Shown piece by piece: positions 28,801 through 37,500 of a stretch of 64,000 bases of DNA (positions are counted from its first letter, which is position 1; the number at the start of each line of letters is the position of its first letter). The notes beneath the pieces were generated by a model. The model saw only the letters and a program-made list of their open reading frames with translations. It did not search any database and was not told the DNA's origin. The DNA lies in the NCBI GenBank assembly GCA_934501535.1, contig CAKSUM010000008.1, positions 1 to 64,000 of the forward strand, written 5' to 3'. Source of the stretch: an uncultured Clostridia bacterium (GTDB taxonomy: Bacteria; Bacillota; Clostridia; UBA1381). Both the position numbers and the translations under genes were made by a program.

Positions 28801-29556
28801 ATGAAATTTATTGAAAAGATAAAAGAAAAGCAAGCGGATAATGAAAATAAACGCGCGCCTGTGGCGGCGTTTTTGGGCGATAGTGTAACGCAGGGCTGTT
28901 TTGAGATTTATCGGAACAGCACCGGCGCCATTGAGCCGGTTTTTGATAAAAATTGCGCATATCATAATTATTTTGCAAAAATTCTTTCCGTTTTGTATCC
29001 GTCGGTGCCGGTTAATATAATTAACGCCGGCATAAGCGGGGGATATGCCGGGCAGGGATATGAAAGATTGGAACGCGATGTTTTGCGGGCAAATCCCGAC
29101 CTTGTTACGGTTTGTTTCGGACTCAACGACGCAGCGCTCGGCGCGGACAGAGTCGGCGAGTACGAAAACGCGTTGGACAACATTTTCGCGGAACTCAAAA
29201 AACGTGATATTGACGTTATATTTATGACGCCGAATATGATTAATACCGAGGTGAGCTGCCGCATGACGGACGCGGAGTTTAGAAAACTTGCTGCCGATAC
29301 CGCGGAAATACAGAATGACGGCGTAATGGATTTGTATATGGAAACGGCAAGAGCTGTCTGCAAAAAGCACGGTGTTGCGGTATGTGACTGCTATAAAAAG
29401 TGGAAGATGATGCAAAACTGCGGCGTCCGGACAACACAGCTGCTTGCAAACGGTATCAATCACCCGACGCGGGATATGAATTGGCTTTTTGCGCTTTCAT
29501 TAATCGAAACAATAATGGAAGATGAAACAGAGGGGACTATAAAACATGAGGTTTGA
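28801..29556 (+). CDS. SGNH/GDSL-family hydrolase (putative carbohydrate esterase)
   Basis: This 251-residue protein has the SGNH blocks: GDSVTQG with catalytic Ser28, the AGISGG glycine block, GLND with the block-III Asn, and a C-terminal HPT with the catalytic His. Proteins of this type near glycosidases often remove acetyl groups from sugars, but lipase or esterase roles are possible. There is no signal peptide, so it works in the cytoplasm. It overlaps the alpha-galactosidase start by 11 bases. Confidence 0.82.
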   Translation: MKFIEKIKEKQADNENKRAPVAAFLGDSVTQGCFEIYRNSTGAIEPVFDKNCAYHNYFAKILSVLYPSVPVNIINAGISGGYAGQGYERLERDVLRANPDLVTVCFGLNDAALGADRVGEYENALDNIFAELKKRDIDVIFMTPNMINTEVSCRMTDAEFRKLAADTAEIQNDGVMDLYMETARAVCKKHGVAVCDCYKKWKMMQNCGVRTTQLLANGINHPTRDMNWLFALSLIETIMEDETEGTIKHEV

Positions 29557-31576
29557 GATTAAGGAAAATACAATTCACATGATTTTTGACGTGTCTGAAA
29601 GCGGCGACGTGAGATTGCTGAATTTTGCGCGCGGCGGGAGCGGACAAGAGATGTCCGAAAAACAGCAAAGCTATGCGCAGGCTGTTGAGGTACATATGGC
29701 GGGCGACAATCAGAACGACCATCACGGCGCAAAGCACACATGCTGCGGGAGCAGAGAAAAATTGAAGTATGTTTCGCATCGAATATCGGAAAATAATTTT
29801 GGGCGCAAACTCGAAATTAATCTTGCGGACGAGAGAATTTATGTCACGCTTAACTATCAGTTTTATACGGGCGTAAGCGCCGTGCGCTGCAGTACGGATA
29901 TTAAAAATATATCGGCTGAAACGGTGGGGATTGAATATGTGTCCTCGTTTTCGCTGACGGGTATAGGCGCAGACGACGGTCATGTTTATATCCCGTCCAA
30001 TTCATGGGTGAGGGAAACGGCGTGGAAAAAATATTCCTTGAGCGATTTGGGTCTGGAACGAATATCCCCGTTTTCCACAAAACGAATTGCCGTGTCGAAT
30101 ACCGGTACGTGGTCGTCAAAAGAGTTTTTGCCGATGGGTTGCTTTGAGGATAAGCGGCATGCATACATGTGGCAAATTGAAAACAACGGCTCGTGGAACT
30201 GGGAAATAAGCGATATTTCCGATATGCTGTATTTAAAGCTTGCCGGGCCGGACGAGAATGAAAATCATTGGTATAAAGAACTTAAAAGCGGCGACACGTT
30301 TATGAGTGTCGGCGCGGCGGTTTGTATAGGCAGCGATTTTGCGTCGGCGCTTGAGGAAATGACAAAATACCGCCGGCATATAATGCGCGGTAATAGTGCC
30401 GACAGAAATTTACCGGTTATTTTTAACGATTACATGAATTGCCTTTGGGCAAATCCGACAGAGGATAAAATGAAACCGATAATTGATAAAGCGGCAGCTG
30501 CGGGCGCGGAATATTACTGCATGGACGCCGGGTGGTATGCCGATGGGGAATGGTGGGATTCCGTCGGCGAGTGGCAGCCGTGCGCGAAAAGATTTCCGCA
30601 CGGAATAAAGGCGGTATTTGATTATATAAAAGCGCGCGGAATGGTTCCGGGGATATGGCTGGAAATTGAAAGCATGGGGATAAAATGTCCCATACTCGAC
30701 CGATTTGATGATTCGTGCTTTTTTATGCGCCACGGAAAACGCGTTATTGACCACGGAAGATATCAGCTTGACTTCCGGAGTAACAAGGTGCGGCTTTTTG
30801 CCGACGAGGTCATCGACAGAGTGGTGCGGGAATACGGCGCAGGGTATATTAAAATGGATTATAATATTGATGCCGGAGTAGGGACCGAGACAGACGCAGA
30901 CAGTTTCGGCGACGGACTTTTAGAGCATGGCAGGGCGTATATCGACTGGATTTCTTCGGTTATGGACAGATATCCGGAACTTATAATTGAAAACTGTGCA
31001 AGCGGGGGTATGCGCATGGATTATGCCATGCTTGCGAAACACCCGATTCAATCGGTAAGCGACCGTGAAGAATTTGATTTAACCGCCGTTATATCGGCGG
31101 GGGCGCCGACGGCTGTATTACCGGAGCAAGCGGCAATATGGTCATATCCCAAACGTGATAACAGCGGCGATGAAGTAGTATTTAATATGGTAAATCCTCT
31201 TTTGATGAGAATGCATTTAAGCGGCGAAATTGCGCTGCTTGATGAAGAACGGTTTAAGCTGGTAAAAGAAGGTGTGGACTGCTGTAAGCGGCTCAGAAAA
31301 TACACGCGCGGTTTAATTCCGTTTTATCCTTTGGGGTTGCCCGAATATAACGCGGATTGGGTTTGTTGCGGATTTAAAAATGAGGAACGGATTTTTGTTA
31401 AAGTTTGGAAAATGAACAATAGCGATGCCGATATTTTAATTCCGATTGAAAATGCGGGCGGTGCAAAAATATTATATTCGGACGGGAAATGCAGCGTTGA
31501 TACAAAGCACGGAATATTAAGAATGCATTTTGCCGAAGGCAAACATGCGGCTTTGGCGGAAGTAAGCACGATATAA
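29546..31576 (+). CDS. Alpha-galactosidase (GH36)
   Basis: This 676-residue enzyme hydrolyses alpha-linked galactose from oligosaccharides. An N-terminal beta-supersandwich (to about residue 290) precedes the TIM barrel with YYCMDAGWYADG and WWDSVGEWQP. The nucleophile is Asp438 in YIKMDYN and the acid/base is Asp506 in SVSDREEFD. Length and motif order fit GH36. It is cytoplasmic. An AGGGGA site lies upstream of the start, which overlaps the SGNH hydrolase gene. It ends the compact part of the operon; a 156-base gap follows. Confidence 0.9.
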   Translation: MRFEIKENTIHMIFDVSESGDVRLLNFARGGSGQEMSEKQQSYAQAVEVHMAGDNQNDHHGAKHTCCGSREKLKYVSHRISENNFGRKLEINLADERIYVTLNYQFYTGVSAVRCSTDIKNISAETVGIEYVSSFSLTGIGADDGHVYIPSNSWVRETAWKKYSLSDLGLERISPFSTKRIAVSNTGTWSSKEFLPMGCFEDKRHAYMWQIENNGSWNWEISDISDMLYLKLAGPDENENHWYKELKSGDTFMSVGAAVCIGSDFASALEEMTKYRRHIMRGNSADRNLPVIFNDYMNCLWANPTEDKMKPIIDKAAAAGAEYYCMDAGWYADGEWWDSVGEWQPCAKRFPHGIKAVFDYIKARGMVPGIWLEIESMGIKCPILDRFDDSCFFMRHGKRVIDHGRYQLDFRSNKVRLFADEVIDRVVREYGAGYIKMDYNIDAGVGTETDADSFGDGLLEHGRAYIDWISSVMDRYPELIIENCASGGMRMDYAMLAKHPIQSVSDREEFDLTAVISAGAPTAVLPEQAAIWSYPKRDNSGDEVVFNMVNPLLMRMHLSGEIALLDEERFKLVKEGVDCCKRLRKYTRGLIPFYPLGLPEYNADWVCCGFKNEERIFVKVWKMNNSDADILIPIENAGGAKILYSDGKCSVDTKHGILRMHFAEGKHAALAEVSTI

Positions 31577-31603
31577 CGCAGTTAGTGTAAAAAAACGCAG
31601 TTA
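31575..31603. promoter_or_regulatory. Possible operator: direct repeat AACGCAGTTA
   Basis: The 10-base sequence AACGCAGTTA occurs at 31575-31584 and 31594-31603, 19 bases apart, about two helical turns. It lies just upstream of a candidate promoter and could be a regulator half-site pair. Confidence 0.35.
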
Positions 31604-31620
31604 TTTTGCAATAAAAACCA

Positions 31621-31649
31621 TGTACAAAAATATTTTTACGTGGTATGAT
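31621..31649 (+). promoter_or_regulatory. Candidate internal promoter before the DUF4091 gene
   Basis: TGTACA (31621-31626), a 17-base spacer and TATGAT (31644-31649) lie about 80 bases before the gene at 31733. The -35 match is only moderate. Confidence 0.45.
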
Positions 31650-31732
31650 ATAAAAGCCATGAAAGAAATAAACACAGTGGTAATAGGAAATTTTAAAATT
31701 TTACGGAAACGATATTAACGGAGGAAATTTAT

Positions 31733-33421
31733 ATGCATTTGGTTACCAAAGTACTGTCACCGCTCGAAAAAGTATTTTATACCGACAGTTTAACGAGATT
31801 TAAAACATACAAAACTTCGACTGCACTGATTGGTGAGCTTGCCGCATTTGAAGTAGCGTATTATGCCGATGAATATGCGGAAAACAGCTATCAGGCGTAT
31901 GATTGTTTGGCGGCGGTGCAGCTGTATTGTAACGGCAAAGAAATTGATTTTTCGTGCGCCGTACTTTCTGCTGTTGAGCATATGCCGTCGGTATATGCGG
32001 GCGTATCGGAAAAAGACCCGGACGATTACATAAAAAGCGAACCCGGTTTGTATCCTGATATGCTTGTCCCGCTGACAAAAGACAAAACATTTACCATTTT
32101 GCCGCGGCTTACCGGGACTCTGTGGGTAAGTATCGACACGGAAAATCTTGAAGGCGGAAACTATACGGCAGTCGTAACGATAACGGACGAAAATCGCGTG
32201 ACCGTTGCCGCTGTCGAACATAAGATTAAAATAATTCCGGCGCGGCTCCCAAAGCAAAAAATTGCCGTAACGCAGTGGATACACACCGATTGTATTGCAG
32301 ATTATTATAATATAGAAGTTTTTTCAAAAGATTACTGGACGGCTGTGCGGAATACTGTAAAAACAGCTGTCAAATACGGGACAAACATGATTTACACACC
32401 GCTGTTTACGCCGCCGCTGGACACAAATCCCGGCAAAGAGCGTACAACGGTTCAGCTGGTTGATGTGCATAAAACCGCGGACGGGTACTCCTTCGGTTTC
32501 GATAAACTGCGCAAATGGGTAGATATTTGCCGTGAGTGCGGGGCGGAATATTTCGAAATGTCACACCTTTTCACGCAATGGGGTGCGCGCCATGCGCCGA
32601 AAATCATGGCAGATGAAAAGCAGCTGTTCGGCTGGGATACCGATGCCGACGGCGATGAATATAAAAACTTTCTGTCGCAGTTTTTGCCGGAATTATGCAG
32701 CGAAATCAAACATCTCGGCATTGCGGATAAAACGGTTTTCCATATTTCCGACGAGCCCGCGCCCAAACATTTGGAAAGTTATCGGGCGGCAAGCAAAACG
32801 ATGCACGGATACATTGGTGACTTTAAAGTCATGGACGCGATGAGCGAGCCGATTTTTTATGAAGAAGGACTTGTCGATATTCCTGTGCCGCATGTTGTGC
32901 ATGAGAACAAATTTGCTGAATTGCGTCTGAATCCTCACTGGATATATTATTGCGGTTCGAATAAAAATTGCATGGGACGTACATTCGGTATGCATTCCAC
33001 GCGCAACAGGATAAGCGGAACGCAGTTTTACATATGCGGCGCGGACGGATTTTTGCATTGGGGTTTCAATTTTTACAATGCGGCACGCTCGGTGCGGCGT
33101 ATAGATCCGTTTGCCGTAACCGATGCCGGAATGAAATTCGTTTCAGGCGATTCCTTTATGGTATATCCGGCGCCGAATTTTGAAATGTATAATTCAATTC
33201 GTCTGGAAGTGTTTCGTCAGGGCATTGACGATATGCGCGCACTTCAGCTGTGTGAAAGCTTGTACAGCCGTGAAATTGTCGAATCCGTTCTTACTGAAGT
33301 CAATGGCGGTGAACAGGTAACGCTGCGCAAAATCCCGAAAGATACGGATTTTACGCTGAAAATGCGCAAAAAGATTAATAAAATGATTGCTAAAGAGATA
33401 AATGGGCGGAAAAATGTGTAG
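31733..33421 (+). CDS. DUF4091/GH123-like hydrolase
   Basis: This 562-residue protein has an N-terminal beta domain (about 1-175) and a barrel domain with the adjacent acidic pair ISDEP, as used by GH123 enzymes for substrate-assisted hydrolysis of N-acetylhexosaminides. The overall pattern fits the DUF4091 family. Further barrel signatures are SHLFTQWGARHAPKI, FLHWGFNFYN and a C-terminal RLEVFRQGIDDMRALQL. There is no signal peptide. An ACGGAGGA site precedes the ATG. It ends the glycan locus and is followed by a terminator. Whether it acts on an acetylated amino sugar or another residue is unknown. Confidence 0.75.
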   Translation: MHLVTKVLSPLEKVFYTDSLTRFKTYKTSTALIGELAAFEVAYYADEYAENSYQAYDCLAAVQLYCNGKEIDFSCAVLSAVEHMPSVYAGVSEKDPDDYIKSEPGLYPDMLVPLTKDKTFTILPRLTGTLWVSIDTENLEGGNYTAVVTITDENRVTVAAVEHKIKIIPARLPKQKIAVTQWIHTDCIADYYNIEVFSKDYWTAVRNTVKTAVKYGTNMIYTPLFTPPLDTNPGKERTTVQLVDVHKTADGYSFGFDKLRKWVDICRECGAEYFEMSHLFTQWGARHAPKIMADEKQLFGWDTDADGDEYKNFLSQFLPELCSEIKHLGIADKTVFHISDEPAPKHLESYRAASKTMHGYIGDFKVMDAMSEPIFYEEGLVDIPVPHVVHENKFAELRLNPHWIYYCGSNKNCMGRTFGMHSTRNRISGTQFYICGADGFLHWGFNFYNAARSVRRIDPFAVTDAGMKFVSGDSFMVYPAPNFEMYNSIRLEVFRQGIDDMRALQLCESLYSREIVESVLTEVNGGEQVTLRKIPKDTDFTLKMRKKINKMIAKEINGRKNV

Positions 33422-33451
33422 TGAACGTTATCGGAAATTTAGTAAATGTGT

Positions 33452-33482
33452 GCCGAAAGCCAAGTCCGGGCTTTCGGCTTTT
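33452..33482 (+). terminator. Terminator of the glycan locus
   Basis: A perfect 10-bp stem (33452-33461 with 33469-33478) with a 7-base loop and T-run lies 30 bases after the DUF4091 stop. The 512-base gap 33422-33933 holds this hairpin, the tRNA with its own terminator, and the pckA promoter. Confidence 0.8.
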
Positions 33483-33590
33483 GAATGTTTGCAGTTATTG
33501 AGATATTTTAACTTTTTGTACGGATAGGATTGTTTTAAACATGGGCGATGTGAACCTTTTAGATATATGCGCCAAAGACGCTTTCTTCAC

Positions 33591-33624
33591 AAAAAAACAG
33601 AGCAAGCGATATAAAGCTTGCTCT
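33591..33624 (-). terminator. Terminator of tRNA-Lys
   Basis: On the minus strand a perfect 9-bp stem (33616-33624 with 33599-33607) with an 8-base loop is followed by a run of seven T, right after the tRNA 3' end. Confidence 0.88.
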
Positions 33625-33628
33625 GACG

Positions 33629-33704
33629 TGGTACACCATCACGGGCTCGAACCGTGGACACCCTGATTAAGAGTCAGGTGCTCTACCAACTGAGCTAATG
33701 GTGC
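33629..33704 (-). tRNA. tRNA-Lys (anticodon CTT)
   Basis: The 76-nt minus-strand sequence folds into a standard cloverleaf. It has acceptor GCACCAT paired with ATGGTGT, a D-arm with AGCTCAGTTGGTAGAGC, an anticodon stem CCTGA/TCAGG with loop CTCTTAA giving anticodon CTT, a T-arm with GGTTCGAGCC, and an encoded CCA end. It reads AAG codons. It sits on the border between the glycan locus and the core genes. Confidence 0.97.
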
Positions 33705-33848
33705 ATTTTAAAATTATAATGCCGCTGCCGTTTATCACCGACAACTATTATATTCTACCACATATTAAACAGCTTGTCAATACTTTTTTGAAAAAAATAC
33801 TTATTTTTTAAAAAATTGCATATTTCTTGAAAAAAATGTCCCAAACAC

Positions 33849-33877
33849 TTGATTTTTCGGTAAAAATCGGATATAAT
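33849..33877 (+). promoter_or_regulatory. Sigma-A promoter of pckA
   Basis: TTGATT (33849-33854), a 17-base spacer and TATAAT (33872-33877) lie 56 bases before the pckA ATG. Confidence 0.75.
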
Positions 33878-33933
33878 TAACAATGAGTGCAAAAAATATT
33901 TTATCATATTGATAGAGAAGAGAGGTAATAGCA

Positions 33934-35538
33934 ATGGTAAAAATTGATTTGAGCAAATACGGTATTTCCGGCACAACTGAGATTGTCCACAATCCGTCAT
34001 ACGAAATGCTGTTCAAAGAGGAAACAAAGCCCGAGCTTGAGGGATATGAAAAGGGACAGGTAAGCGAACTTGGCGCTGTCAACGTTATGACAGGCGTATA
34101 CACGGGACGTTCACCTAAAGACAAGTTTATTGTTGTTGATGAAAATTCCAAGGATACAGTTTGGTGGACTTCGGAAGAATATAAAAATGACAACCACCCC
34201 GCAACCGAAGAAGCATGGCATGCGGTAAAAGATATAGCTATAAAGGAACTTTCCAATAAACGTCTGTTTGTTGTAGACGCTTTCTGCGGTGCAAACAAGG
34301 ATACGCGCATGGCAATCCGTTTTATAGTTGAAGTTGCATGGCAGGCTCATTTTGTAACCAACATGTTTATTCAGCCTACTGCGGAAGAACTCGAGAACTT
34401 TGAACCGGATTTTGTTGTTTACAATGCTTCAAAGGCTAAGGTTGAAAATTACAAGGAACTTGGTCTTAATTCCGAAACCGCTGTAATGTTTAACATCACA
34501 AGCCGTGAACAGGTTATTGTAAATACATGGTACGGCGGAGAAATGAAAAAGGGTATGTTCTCAATGATGAACTACTATCTGCCGCTTAAGGGTATTGCTT
34601 CAATGCACTGCTCGGCAAATACCGATTTGGACGGAAAGAATACAGCTATATTCTTCGGTCTTTCGGGAACGGGCAAGACTACGCTTTCAACAGACCCGAA
34701 ACGTCTTTTAATCGGTGATGACGAGCACGGCTGGGACGATAACGGCGTATTCAACTTTGAGGGCGGCTGCTACGCTAAGGTTATTAACCTTGATAAAGAT
34801 TCAGAGCCTGATATTTACAACGCTATCAGACGTGATGCACTTCTGGAAAATGTTACGCTTGACAAAGACGGAAAAATTGATTTTGATGACAAGAGCGTAA
34901 CCGAAAACACACGTGTATCATATCCTATAGACCATATTGAAAAGATTGTACGCCCGGTTTCCGCAGCACCTGATGCAAAGAATGTAATATTCCTGTCAGC
35001 TGATGCATTCGGTGTACTTCCGCCGGTTTCTATTCTGACTCCGGAACAGACTCAGTATTACTTCCTGTCGGGCTTTACTGCAAAGCTTGCCGGTACTGAG
35101 CGCGGCATCACAGAGCCTACGCCGACTTTCTCTGCATGCTTCGGTCAGGCATTCCTGGAGCTGCACCCGACAAAATATGCCGAAGAGCTTGTTAAGAAAA
35201 TGGAAAAGAGCGGCGCTAAAGCATATCTGGTTAATACCGGCTGGAACGGCACAGGCAAGAGAATTTCAATACGTGATACTCGCGGAATTATTGACGCAAT
35301 CCTGAACGGTGACATCAACAATGCTCCCACGAAGAAAATTCCGTACTTTGATTTTGAAGTACCGACAGAGCTTCCGGGTGTTGATTCAAATATTCTTGAC
35401 CCGCGCGATACCTACGCAAATGCTTCCGAGTGGGAAGAAAAGGCAAAGGATTTGGCAGGCAGATTTATAAAGAACTTTGCTAAGTATGAAGGAAATGCAG
35501 CAGGCAAGGCTTTGGTTGCAGCAGGTCCCGAATTATAA
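33934..35538 (+). CDS. pckA: Phosphoenolpyruvate carboxykinase (ATP)
   Basis: This 534-residue enzyme interconverts oxaloacetate plus ATP with phosphoenolpyruvate, CO2 and ADP. In fermenting gut Clostridia it often runs in the CO2-fixing direction toward succinate or propionate, or refills oxaloacetate. Key motifs are the kinase-1a loop GLSGTGKTTLS (about 241-251), GDDEHGWDDNGVFNFEGG with metal-binding acids, and the C-terminal NTGWNGTGKRISIRDTR. Length fits the ATP-dependent family. It has an AGAGAGG site, its own promoter and terminator, and codon choice richer in GCT/GGT than its neighbours, as expected for an abundant enzyme. Confidence 0.97.
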   Translation: MVKIDLSKYGISGTTEIVHNPSYEMLFKEETKPELEGYEKGQVSELGAVNVMTGVYTGRSPKDKFIVVDENSKDTVWWTSEEYKNDNHPATEEAWHAVKDIAIKELSNKRLFVVDAFCGANKDTRMAIRFIVEVAWQAHFVTNMFIQPTAEELENFEPDFVVYNASKAKVENYKELGLNSETAVMFNITSREQVIVNTWYGGEMKKGMFSMMNYYLPLKGIASMHCSANTDLDGKNTAIFFGLSGTGKTTLSTDPKRLLIGDDEHGWDDNGVFNFEGGCYAKVINLDKDSEPDIYNAIRRDALLENVTLDKDGKIDFDDKSVTENTRVSYPIDHIEKIVRPVSAAPDAKNVIFLSADAFGVLPPVSILTPEQTQYYFLSGFTAKLAGTERGITEPTPTFSACFGQAFLELHPTKYAEELVKKMEKSGAKAYLVNTGWNGTGKRISIRDTRGIIDAILNGDINNAPTKKIPYFDFEVPTELPGVDSNILDPRDTYANASEWEEKAKDLAGRFIKNFAKYEGNAAGKALVAAGPEL

Positions 35539-35576
35539 TGTAAAACAGCGGCAGAACGTTTAATCGGCTGCATTAA

Positions 35577-35610
35577 AAAAAGGTGTTGTAAGTATTTACA
35601 ACACCTTTTT
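35577..35610 (+). terminator. pckA terminator
   Basis: A perfect 15-bp stem (35577-35591 with 35596-35610) with a 4-base loop, ending in five T, lies about 40 bases after the pckA stop. Confidence 0.92.
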
Positions 35611-35785
35611 AAGTGCGGAAATTCTATTTGAAACGGATAGGCTGAACCCCGGCAGAACATTTGTCTTACCGGGGATAACCTAAGAATGTCAACATTATTT
35701 TCTAAAATCAATTTTACAGCATACATTTTGCGCTTTGCTGCACGGGTCGGTATGTACGCACAGCCGGCAATTGCGCATTTTTGTT

Positions 35786-36790
35786 TTAATCGGACAACGG
35801 AATAACGTCTGTCCCGATTTGTATGCTTTCAATATCTTCGACCGTAATGATTTTGTCAAACTCGCATGATACGGTATTAATACCGTTTCGCAGCGGCGTA
35901 AAGGATAATGAAAGCTCTTTTGCATCTAAGTTAACCGTATCGCCGTTTTTTAAATTAATTGTAACCGCGTCGGGATTTTCCATTTCCTCACCGCTTATTG
36001 TTATCCAAAGAGAAATCGGCGAAATATCAATTTGCGTTAATGTGTTTTTGCCGCCGTTCAATTCCTTGATTATATCCCACGTTTTTCCGGTATTTTCATA
36101 TTCAAAATACCAGTTAAGCTCGAATCGGCAATCCGAAACGGTATAAGAATTACAGATTTCGCCCCGATTATTTACAACTTTCTTTTTTAATCCGCTTAAA
36201 ATGAAATCAAGCGTTTGGTTTTTGATTTTGCCCTGACCTGTTCTTATATACAAAATGGTGCATCTGTTATCTTTGCGGTCTAAAATTTTGTGGTATGCAT
36301 ATCCTCCGGAGCCGGGCTTTTTATCGCTGTCATCATATGAGATTTTAAGGCGTTCTTCTTCCCATGACAAAATTTCGTTTTCCTCGATGCCGCCGAACCC
36401 GATCACTTCGTAAAGTACATATATGCCGTGGCTGTCGGCTAAGGTTTGCAGAACGTTTACCGTTATTCCGTTATCCGACGCGCTCACTTGCGGCAATGCA
36501 GACGCGTACTGCATTCTATCGGTTTGCTGTTTGGTGGGTCTGAAATATTCGGTTAATTTTTCATTCCATTCAAAATAGGCGCCTGCAAATGCGGTGAAAC
36601 ATGAAATTGCGGATATGATAGCGGCAATCAGGGCAAATCGAAGCAATTTTTGTTTGACAAAGGTTTTCTTTTCATGTAAATCTTCATTGAGTATGCGGTT
36701 TACCGCGTCAGTGATTTTCTTTGTGCTTACGGGTGTGCTGCAATCCTGTATGTTCAGCTCTTGTTTAAGAAATTCAAGTCTTTTGCTCAT
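35786..36790 (-). CDS. DUF4179-type membrane protein (probable anti-sigma partner)
   Basis: This 334-residue protein has a cytoplasmic N-terminus (about 1-47), one membrane helix (LLRFALIAAIISAISCFTAFAGAYF) and an extracytoplasmic beta-rich region typical of DUF4179 proteins. These are usually encoded right after an ECF sigma factor and are thought to hold it inactive. The start at 36790 follows AGGAGG and overlaps the sigma stop as ATGA, so the two are made in a coupled way. The signal it senses is unknown. Confidence 0.78.
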   Translation of the reverse strand: MSKRLEFLKQELNIQDCSTPVSTKKITDAVNRILNEDLHEKKTFVKQKLLRFALIAAIISAISCFTAFAGAYFEWNEKLTEYFRPTKQQTDRMQYASALPQVSASDNGITVNVLQTLADSHGIYVLYEVIGFGGIEENEILSWEEERLKISYDDSDKKPGSGGYAYHKILDRKDNRCTILYIRTGQGKIKNQTLDFILSGLKKKVVNNRGEICNSYTVSDCRFELNWYFEYENTGKTWDIIKELNGGKNTLTQIDISPISLWITISGEEMENPDAVTINLKNGDTVNLDAKELSLSFTPLRNGINTVSCEFDKIITVEDIESIQIGTDVIPLSD

Positions 36791-37335
36791 AATAAATCCT
36801 CCTTTTTGCATATAGCGTTTTTCAGCTTAATTTTTCCGCGTGAGAGCTTTGTTTTAACCGTTGATACCGGAATACCCATTACTGACGCTATTTTCTTTAT
36901 TTTTTCGTCATAGTAGTAATATCTGAAAAATATTTCGCTGTCGGGTTCGCCGAGCGATGTTATCAGATCTGCTAAAAGCAGTTTTTCTTCCTTTTTCAGA
37001 ACTGTTTCCTGCGGATTGGTTAAATGTGATTGAGTGTTGTCATCCAAATTCTCCCAAATCTTACATTTACGGAGTTTGTTTTTTGCGGCATTTCCGGCAA
37101 TTGCGCCGAGATATGCGCGGATACCGCCTTTGTCGGCAGAAACGTTATCGGCATGCCGCCAAAGTAAAACGAATGTATCTGAAATTACCTCCTCGATGTC
37201 CTCCGCAGAAGCCGTGCCGCCGATAGCGTTATAAACAATCACATTTACGTAAGGCGTATATAATTTGATTATATCTTCCAGGCAGTTTCTTTTTCTCTTT
37301 TTAAGACCGTGCAGAAGCTTATCTTCATTTATCAA
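36787..37335 (-). CDS. ECF-type RNA polymerase sigma factor
   Basis: This 182-residue sigma-70 family protein has region 2 in its N-terminal half (YTPYVNVIVYNAIGG, then AEDIEEVISDTFVLLWRHAD) and region 4 near the C-terminus (FFRYYYYDEKIKKIASVMGIPVSTVKTKLSRG). It would direct polymerase to a stress or envelope regulon. The start is a TTG at 37335: AGGAGG lies 9 bases before it and no ATG fits. A start further upstream at 37359 would swallow this site. It forms an operon with the DUF4179 membrane protein and probably drives its own promoter. Confidence 0.88.
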   Translation of the reverse strand: MINEDKLLHGLKKRKRNCLEDIIKLYTPYVNVIVYNAIGGTASAEDIEEVISDTFVLLWRHADNVSADKGGIRAYLGAIAGNAAKNKLRKCKIWENLDDNTQSHLTNPQETVLKKEEKLLLADLITSLGEPDSEIFFRYYYYDEKIKKIASVMGIPVSTVKTKLSRGKIKLKNAICKKEDLL

Positions 37336-37384
37336 TCTTACAAACCTCCTTTGCCCCAAACGGAGCCGCTATTGTACGTACGCT

Positions 37385-37417
37385 ATTATATACACAAAAA
37401 ATGTGAAAAAAGTTTCA
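37385..37417 (-). promoter_or_regulatory. Candidate ECF-type autoregulated promoter
   Basis: On the minus strand TGAAAC (37412-37417) is followed by T-rich DNA and TGTATATAAT (37385-37394), with 17 bases between TGAAAC and TGTA. This matches the general ECF promoter style, so the sigma factor probably activates its own operon. The same TATAAT could also serve sigma-A. Confidence 0.5.
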
Positions 37418-37434
37418 ATTATGAATAATTTTTA

Positions 37435-37480
37435 TAAATAAAAGCGGCGAAACAGCATAGATTAGTCTTGCCGTTTCACC
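37435..37480 (-). terminator. Terminator of the HAD-hydrolase gene
   Basis: On the minus strand a 12-bp stem with two G-T pairs (37469-37480 with 37446-37457) is followed by a TTTTATTT tail, just after the HAD stop. Confidence 0.7.
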
Positions 37481-37500
37481 GGGTATGAAAAATATATTTT

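Noticed and set aside
33629..33704. Phage attachment site at tRNA-Lys
   Set aside because: No repeated copy of the tRNA 3' end and no integrase gene in the window.
35640..35685. Hairpin CCCCGG/CCGGGG after pckA as a riboswitch or terminator
   Set aside because: 6-bp stem with a 16-base loop and no T-run; nothing else links it to a gene.
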